From CAVVYV01 sp963752585 (GTDB lineage: Bacteria > Actinomycetota > Thermoleophilia > Solirubrobacterales > 70-9): 64,000 nucleotides of DNA. Positions 59,775 through 64,000 of the stretch are shown one piece after another. The stretch spans positions 415,893 through 479,892 of the forward strand of contig CAVVYV010000007.1 of the NCBI GenBank assembly GCA_963752585.1, written 5' to 3'. The translations under genes and the position numbers were made by a program. Within the stretch, counting starts at the first letter, position 1. Each line of letters starts with the position of its first letter. Below the pieces are notes generated by a model. That model made no database searches, was not told the DNA's origin, and saw only the letters and a program-made list of their open reading frames with translations.

Positions 59775-60050
59775 ATGCCCAGGACAACGGTTTTCCGCTT
59801 CGAGACGCGCCGCGGCCCGCGGCCGCAGGACCGTCCCGGCCTGCTGCCGCTGCTGCTCGGCGGCTGGTTCGGCGGGGTCGCGCTGGCGGGCCTGGCGCTC
59901 GCGGCCGATCTCGGCTGGCTCGCGGCGTTTCTCGCCTACAGCCTCGGCGGGTCGACGGTGCTGGTGGCGTTCGCGCTCCGCGCCGCGGCCGGCGACCGTC
60001 CGGCCCGGCCGCAGCTGCGTCCGGCTTTCGCCCGACCCGGGCGGTCCTGA
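59775..60050 (+). CDS. Small two-helix membrane protein
   Basis: 91 residues, intact. A basic N-terminus (PRTTVFRFETRRGPRPQDRP) is followed by two membrane segments, LLPLLLGGWFGGVALAGLALAA and LAAFLAYSLGGSTVLVAFAL, and a basic proline-rich tail. It starts 32 bases after the small gene before it, so the two may be co-transcribed. No family recognised. Confidence 0.5.
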   Translation: MPRTTVFRFETRRGPRPQDRPGLLPLLLGGWFGGVALAGLALAADLGWLAAFLAYSLGGSTVLVAFALRAAAGDRPARPQLRPAFARPGRS

Positions 60051-60348
60051 CGCCGTCTCGCGCTTGGGCGCGTCGACGGTGACGTTTCGGACAGGCAACG
60101 ACCGCCGCTTCTATTTCGGGAGTGGCGGAGGATCGTCGCCGTATCCCTCGCAAGAACAGGATGAGGCTCGCCCGTGCTCGGCGGCATCTTTCACGGTCCT
60201 GGATCCCCTTCGGTCCGTGCCTGGCAACACGCCCTAGCGAGCGCGAGCGGCCGCTCCCCTGTCAAGCTGCTGCGGCGGCTTGGCAAGTCCCGTCCGCGTC
60301 CCCTAAGGTTGGAGCCGCATTCCACGCCCCGGACCGGAGAACCCACCT
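60051..60348. other. Intergenic region without a recognised feature
   Basis: 298 bases. No gene, strong hairpin or repeat array is seen. It should hold the promoter of the binding protein gene that starts at 60349. Confidence 0.4.
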
Positions 60349-61197
60349 GTGCGCACCATTCATGGCCTGACCCTTCTCCTCGCCGTCGTCGTCGGCGCGC
60401 CGCCCGTGGCGGCGGACGGCGTGCTGGACAGGATCAAGGCGGACGGCGAGATACGGATGGGCTTCCGCGAGGACGCGGCGCCGCTGTCGTTCCGCAACGA
60501 GGCCGGCGACCCGGCCGGGTATTCGGTGCTCATCTGCGACGCGGTCGCCGAGGGCCTGGCCAAGCAGGTCGGGACCGAGACGATCGAGACCACCTGGCTG
60601 CCGGTCACCGCGACCGACGGCTTCCAGGCGGTCGCCGACGGCAAGATCGACCTGCTTTGCGGCGCGGCGACCGTCACGCTCACGCGCCGGGAACTGGTCG
60701 ACTTCTCGCTGCCGACCTTCGTCGACGGCGCGGCGGTGCTGTTGAAGCAGGGAGCCGACCCGAGCTTCGACGCGCTGGCCGGCAAGAAGGTCGGCGTCCA
60801 CGCCGGCACGACGACCGAGGAGGCGCTGCGCAATTCGCTCGCGGCCAAGGGCATGACCGCCGAGGTGGTGACCGTGGAGAGCCACCCGGCCGGCCTCGAG
60901 GCGCTGCTCGCCGGCGAGATCGACGCCTATTTCGGCGACCAGTCGATCCTCTACGGTCTGCTTTTCGCCAGCGACCCGGCGGCGGGGCTGGCGATCTCGG
61001 AGAACACGATGACCGTGGAAAAACATGCGCTTGCCCTGCCCCGCGGCGACAGCGACTTCCGGCTGGCCGTCGACCGGGCGCTGAGCGAGCTCTTCGTCTC
61101 GGGCCGGATGGTCGAGATCTTCCGCGAGGCGTTTCCCGGCGCCTCGCCGGGGGCGGGGCTGGGCGCGCTCTATCTGCTCGGGCCCGACATGCCCTGA
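60349..61197 (+). CDS. Orphan amino-acid-type (family 3) binding protein
   Basis: 282 residues, intact, GTG start. Signal IHGLTLLLAVVVGAPPVAADG, then the family 3 pattern: RIKADGEIRMGFREDAAPLSFRNEAGDPAGYSVLICDAVAEGLA, DLLCGAATVTLTRRELVDFSLPTFVDGAAVLLK, KKVGVHAGTTTEEALRNSLA and IDAYFGDQSILYGLL. The Arg of TLTRRELVDFS is the usual ligand-carboxylate binder. No permease or ATPase gene adjoins it, so it either uses a distant transporter or acts as a sensor. Confidence 0.9.
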   Translation: MRTIHGLTLLLAVVVGAPPVAADGVLDRIKADGEIRMGFREDAAPLSFRNEAGDPAGYSVLICDAVAEGLAKQVGTETIETTWLPVTATDGFQAVADGKIDLLCGAATVTLTRRELVDFSLPTFVDGAAVLLKQGADPSFDALAGKKVGVHAGTTTEEALRNSLAAKGMTAEVVTVESHPAGLEALLAGEIDAYFGDQSILYGLLFASDPAAGLAISENTMTVEKHALALPRGDSDFRLAVDRALSELFVSGRMVEIFREAFPGASPGAGLGALYLLGPDMP

Positions 61198-61202
61198 TGC
61201 CG

Positions 61203-61257
61203 AAGGTTTACGCGTATCCGTACCGTATGGAACCGGTAGGCTATCCGGTGCGGTAGT
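61203..61257 (-). repeat. 11-bp tandem repeat array D (four degenerate units) with leader
   Basis: Units start at 61214 (GTATCC), 61225 (GTATGGAAC), 61236 (GTAGGC) and 61247 (GGTGCGG), every 11 bases. The same 12-mer leader as array C (AAGGTTTACGCG) begins six bases after the binding protein stop. The array runs over the last codons and stop of guaB, which ends at 61241 on the other strand. It is the most degenerate of the four. Confidence 0.65.
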
Positions 61258-62704
61258 TCGGCGCCTCGCGGGTGATCTGCACGTCGTGGACGTGGCTCTC
61301 CCTGAGGCCGGAGCCGGTGATCCGCACAAAGCGGCAGCCGCCGCGCATCGCGTCGATGGTGGCGTTGCCGGTGTAGCCCATCGCCGCGCGCAGGCCCCCG
61401 ACGAGCTGGTGCAGCACGGCCGCCACCGCGCCCTTGTAGGGCACCTGGCCCTCGATCCCCTCCGGCACCAGCTTGTCGGCGGAGGCCTCCTTCTGGAAGT
61501 AGCGATCGGCCGAGCCGCGCGCCATCGCGCCGACCGAGCCCATGCCGCGGTAGGACTTGAAGCTGCGCCCCTGGAACAGGATCACCTCGCCCGGCGCCTC
61601 CTCGGTGCCGGCGAGGATCGAGCCGACCATCGCGCAATGCGCCCCCGCGCCGATCGCCTTGGCGAAGTCGCCGGAGAACTTGATCCCGCCGTCGGCGATG
61701 ACGACGGCGCCCGACTTCGCCGCCGCCTCGGCGCAGTCGACGATCGCCGTCATCTGCGGCACGCCGACCCCGGCGACGATGCGCGTCGTGCAGATCGAGC
61801 CCGGGCCGATCCCGACCTTGACCGCGTCGGCGCCGGCGTCGATCAGCGCGCGCGTGCCTTCGCCGGTCGCGACGTTGCCGGCGACGATCTGCACCGCGTT
61901 CGAGTGCCGCTTCAGCCGGTCCACCGCCTCGGCGACGCCCTTCGAATGCCCGTGCGCGGTGTCGATCACCACGACGTCGACGCCGGCCTCGACCAGCGCC
62001 ACCGAGCGCTCGAAGCCGGCGTCGCCGACCGTCGAGGCGGCGGCGACCCTGAGCCGCCCGAGCTCGTCCTTGGCGGCGAGCGGGTTCAGGACCGCCTGCT
62101 CGGTGTCCTTGAGCGTGAGCAGCCCGGTCAGCCGCCCGCCCTCGTCGACGACGAGCAGCTTCTCGATCCGCCGCGCCGCCATCATCCCCTTGGCATGGCC
62201 GAGGTCGGCCGGCTCGCGCAGCATCGCGAGGTTCTCGCTCGTCATCATCGCGCTGACCGGCGTCGCGTCGTCGGTCGCGAAGCGCATGTCGCGGTTGGTC
62301 ACGATGCCGAGCACGACGCCCTTCTCGTCGACGACCGGAAACCCGGTGATCCGGTAGCGCTCCTGCAGCTCCTTGGCGTCCTTGAGCGTCTGGTCGGGCC
62401 TGAGCGTCACCGGCGCGTAGACGACGCCCGAGACGAAGCGCTTGACCCGCTGCACCTCGGCCGCCTGCGCCGCGATGTCGAGGTTGCGGTGGATCACCCC
62501 GATGCCGCCGGCCTGCGCCATGGCGATCGCCATCTTCGCCTCGGTGACCGTGTCCATCGCCGCGCTGATCAGCGGGATGTTGAGCGCCACCGTCGCGGTC
62601 AGCCGGGTCCGGGTGTCCGCCGTCCCCGGCAGCACGTCCGAGGCACCGGGGACAAGGAGCACGTCGTCGAAGGTCAGGGCTTCGCGCAGGTCCATCATCG
62701 TCAC
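61241..62704 (-). CDS. guaB: IMP dehydrogenase
   Basis: 487 residues, intact, normal length. Oxidises IMP to XMP with NAD in guanine nucleotide synthesis. N-terminus REALTFDDVLLVPG; two CBS domains (about residues 95-205) with RITGFPVVDEKGVVLGIVTNRD and RIEKLLVVDEGGRLTGLLTLKD; catalytic loop VGIGPGSICTTRIVAGVG with the Cys; ADGGIKFSGD; the Arg/Tyr flap SYRGMGSVGAM. Its 3' end carries part of repeat array D. Single gene, divergent from the ArsR gene. Confidence 0.97.
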   Translation of the reverse strand: MTMMDLREALTFDDVLLVPGASDVLPGTADTRTRLTATVALNIPLISAAMDTVTEAKMAIAMAQAGGIGVIHRNLDIAAQAAEVQRVKRFVSGVVYAPVTLRPDQTLKDAKELQERYRITGFPVVDEKGVVLGIVTNRDMRFATDDATPVSAMMTSENLAMLREPADLGHAKGMMAARRIEKLLVVDEGGRLTGLLTLKDTEQAVLNPLAAKDELGRLRVAAASTVGDAGFERSVALVEAGVDVVVIDTAHGHSKGVAEAVDRLKRHSNAVQIVAGNVATGEGTRALIDAGADAVKVGIGPGSICTTRIVAGVGVPQMTAIVDCAEAAAKSGAVVIADGGIKFSGDFAKAIGAGAHCAMVGSILAGTEEAPGEVILFQGRSFKSYRGMGSVGAMARGSADRYFQKEASADKLVPEGIEGQVPYKGAVAAVLHQLVGGLRAAMGYTGNATIDAMRGGCRFVRITGSGLRESHVHDVQITREAPNYRTG

Positions 62705-62780
62705 TCCGGTCCTCGAAGGCCCGTCCTATTCCATGCCGCGCCCGAAAAAGGAAGCCCGCAGAGCGCGAGCGATGAAACGT

Positions 62781-62829
62781 CATTCAACAAAGTGGTTGAC
62801 TCAACGACGCGGCGGGCGCACATTCAACA
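62781..62829 (+). promoter_or_regulatory. Probable ArsR operator/promoter
   Basis: TCAAC (62784), GTTGA (62795) and TCAAC (62801) form overlapping inverted repeats around a TTGACT -35-like box. CATTCAACA occurs at 62781 and again at 62821, just before the ATG at 62832. ArsR proteins paired with SRPBCC genes often bind such CAAC/GTTG palindromes at their own start. The message may be nearly leaderless. Confidence 0.5.
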
Positions 62830-62831
62830 CC

Positions 62832-63203
62832 ATGGTTAAATCAGAATCACCCCGGCTCGATGCGGTCTTTCGCGCCCTCGGCGACGCCACGCGGCGGCGG
62901 ATGCTGCTGGAGCTCGCCGATGGCGAGCGGACCGTGAGCCAGCTGGCCGAGCCCTTCGACATCTCGCTGGCGGCCGCCTCCAAGCACATCAAGGCGCTGG
63001 AGAACGCAGGGCTGATCCGGCGCGAGATCCGCTGGCGCACCCATGTCTGCCGGCTCGCCCCGGCACCGCTCGCGAGCGCGCACGAGTGGCTGAGCTTCTA
63101 CGAGCGCTTCTGGACCGAGCGTCTGGACGTGCTGAACCGCCTCCTCCGGCAGGAGAACGACCGCAAACCGCAACCCGAGAGAACGGAGAAGACCGATGAA
63201 TGA
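62832..63203 (+). CDS. ArsR-family regulator
   Basis: 123 residues, intact. Winged helix-turn-helix: LDAVFRALGDATRRRMLLELADGERTVSQLAEPFDISLAAASKHIKALENAGLIRREIRWRTHVCRLAPAPL. The arsenic-type CxC site of ArsR is absent; one Cys lies in the wing. Such regulators overlap with an AHSA1/SRPBCC gene, as here (8-base overlap). Likely represses its own operon; the effector is unknown. Confidence 0.93.
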   Translation: MVKSESPRLDAVFRALGDATRRRMLLELADGERTVSQLAEPFDISLAAASKHIKALENAGLIRREIRWRTHVCRLAPAPLASAHEWLSFYERFWTERLDVLNRLLRQENDRKPQPERTEKTDE

Positions 63204-63729
63204 ACTCGCAAGCCTGGACGCCTACGGCACCTTGAGGGAGCCCATGACGCTGATGATCCAGCGCGTGCTGCCCGGCCCGATCGAGCGGGTCTGGGCCTAC
63301 CTCACCGACAGCGAGCTGCGCCGGCAGTGGCTGGCGGCGGGCGAGATGGAGCTGAAGGTCGGCGCGCCCTTCGAGCTCGTCTGGCGCAACGACGAGCTCA
63401 ACGACCCGCCGAGCCGGCGCCCGGAGGGCTTCGCCGAGGAGCAGCGGATGCAGAGCCGGATCACCGAGCTCGATCCGCCGCGGCGGCTCGCGATCGCCTG
63501 GGGAAACAGCGGCGACGTCTCGTTCGAGCTCGAGCCGAGGGGCGATCGGGTGCTGCTCACCCTCGTCCACCGCCGCATGCCCGACCGGGAGACCATGACG
63601 AAGATCGGCGCCGGCTGGCACATGCATCTCGACATCCTGGTCGCCCGCGCCTCCGGCGAGGAGCCGGCGCCGTTCTGGGACGGCTGGCGCCGGCTGCAGC
63701 AGGACTACGACCGGCGCCTCCCGGCCTGA
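63196..63729 (+). CDS. SRPBCC (AHSA1-type) protein
   Basis: 177 residues, intact. Helix-grip fold of the Aha1/START type: LMIQRVLPGPIERVWAYLTDSELRRQWLAAGEMELKVGAPFELVWRND, then ITELDPPRRLAIAWG, VSFELEPRGDRVLLTLVHRRMPDRETMTKIGAGWHMHLDILVARASG and FWDGWRRLQQDY. These proteins bind a hydrophobic ligand in a deep pocket; the partner ArsR may share the signal. Coupled to the ArsR gene by overlap. Confidence 0.92.
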   Translation: MNELASLDAYGTLREPMTLMIQRVLPGPIERVWAYLTDSELRRQWLAAGEMELKVGAPFELVWRNDELNDPPSRRPEGFAEEQRMQSRITELDPPRRLAIAWGNSGDVSFELEPRGDRVLLTLVHRRMPDRETMTKIGAGWHMHLDILVARASGEEPAPFWDGWRRLQQDYDRRLPA

Positions 63730-64000
63730 CGCTCCCGGTCGTGCGGCTCCGCCCCTGGGCGGAGCCGCACGCAACGAGCGACGGTTTCCCGGCTGGCTTG
63801 CCATTGCACAGAATATTGTCGAAGGTTCGTGAGGATGGCAGCGGGTGCGCACGTCCGCGTGGCACCGTCGCGTGAAGTATACTTCGAAATATATTTATCA
63901 AAAAGGTGAAAATAAGTTGAAACTGTGCCTGCGCCACATTTCGTGGCGCATATCGGAAACGTGGATATAAGGCGCTTTTCTCGATGCCAACCGGCGCGCC
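63730..64000. other. AT-rich intergenic end of the window
   Basis: 271 bases without a supported gene. A perfect palindrome GAAGTATACTTC lies at 63874-63885, followed by an AT-rich stretch. A hairpin TGCGCCAC, ATTTC, GTGGCGCA covers 63930-63950. These look like a promoter or operator for a gene beyond the window, or a terminator for the SRPBCC gene; the sequence does not decide. Confidence 0.45.

Noticed and set aside
26118..61257. CRISPR arrays
   Set aside because: The 11-bp units are contiguous, with no unique spacers, and are far too short; no cas genes are seen.

Overview
The window reads as two unrelated high-GC bacterial chromosome segments joined near position 18,494. Positions 1-18,494 look actinobacterial, possibly of the Thermoleophilia/Solirubrobacterales kind. 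The signs are dgt next to dnaG, frequent TTG/GTG starts, tRNAs with no encoded CCA, a xylose-type sugar importer and lipoproteins with acidic linkers. Positions 18,495-64,000 look alphaproteobacterial. The signs are an Opp/Yej-type importer, a caa3 oxidase with fused subunits I and III, an isoquinoline-oxidoreductase-like molybdoenzyme, an alphaproteobacterial-type guaB, and a tRNA remnant with encoded CCA. The lineage calls rest on protein resemblance recalled from memory, not on a search. The join cuts a P1-family peptidase gene and falls at the edge of a hairpin below an excisionase-like gene, so an assembly or amplification chimera is more likely than transfer.

Left segment: the end of a Gfo/Idh oxidoreductase, a xylFGH-like sugar importer, a ROK repressor and a divergent aldo/keto reductase form one sugar-use locus. 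Then come an HNH nuclease, a collagen/tail-collar-like exported protein, tRNA-CAT, an Hpt protein, a thioredoxin-like lipoprotein, two SDRs, two glycosyltransferases, tRNA-Asn, dnaG-dgt, recO, a VOC protein with a histidine-rich leader, and the truncated peptidase.

Right segment: (i) an island end with excisionase-like gene, tyrosine integrase and the 3' half of tRNA-Cys (18.5-20.4 kb); (ii) a peptide importer with one double ATPase (20.5-25.8 kb); (iii) two M16 peptidases, a molybdenum hydroxylase with its own triheme cytochrome c, and an SH3 protein (26.3-33.9 kb); (iv) a caa3 oxidase cluster, a triheme cytochrome c and a PQQ sugar dehydrogenase (34.1-41.1 kb); (v) a probable sialic acid cluster: nanM and nanEK leftward, and nanR, a dipeptide/Sat-type importer and nanA rightward, from one shared operator region (42.0-52.1 kb); (vi) an amidohydrolase, gnd, ogt, an Lrp regulator with arginase and ornithine aminotransferase, an orphan amino-acid-type binding protein, guaB and an ArsR-SRPBCC pair (52.6-63.7 kb).

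Many otherwise well-conserved genes are broken by single-base indels in GC-rich runs. These are read here as sequence errors, and each broken gene is given as one CDS spanning its frames. The most unusual structure is a family of tandem, degenerate 11-bp repeats placed just behind gene ends in four intergenic regions of the right segment (26.1, 52.1, 59.3 and 61.2 kb). I cannot assign them to a known element.
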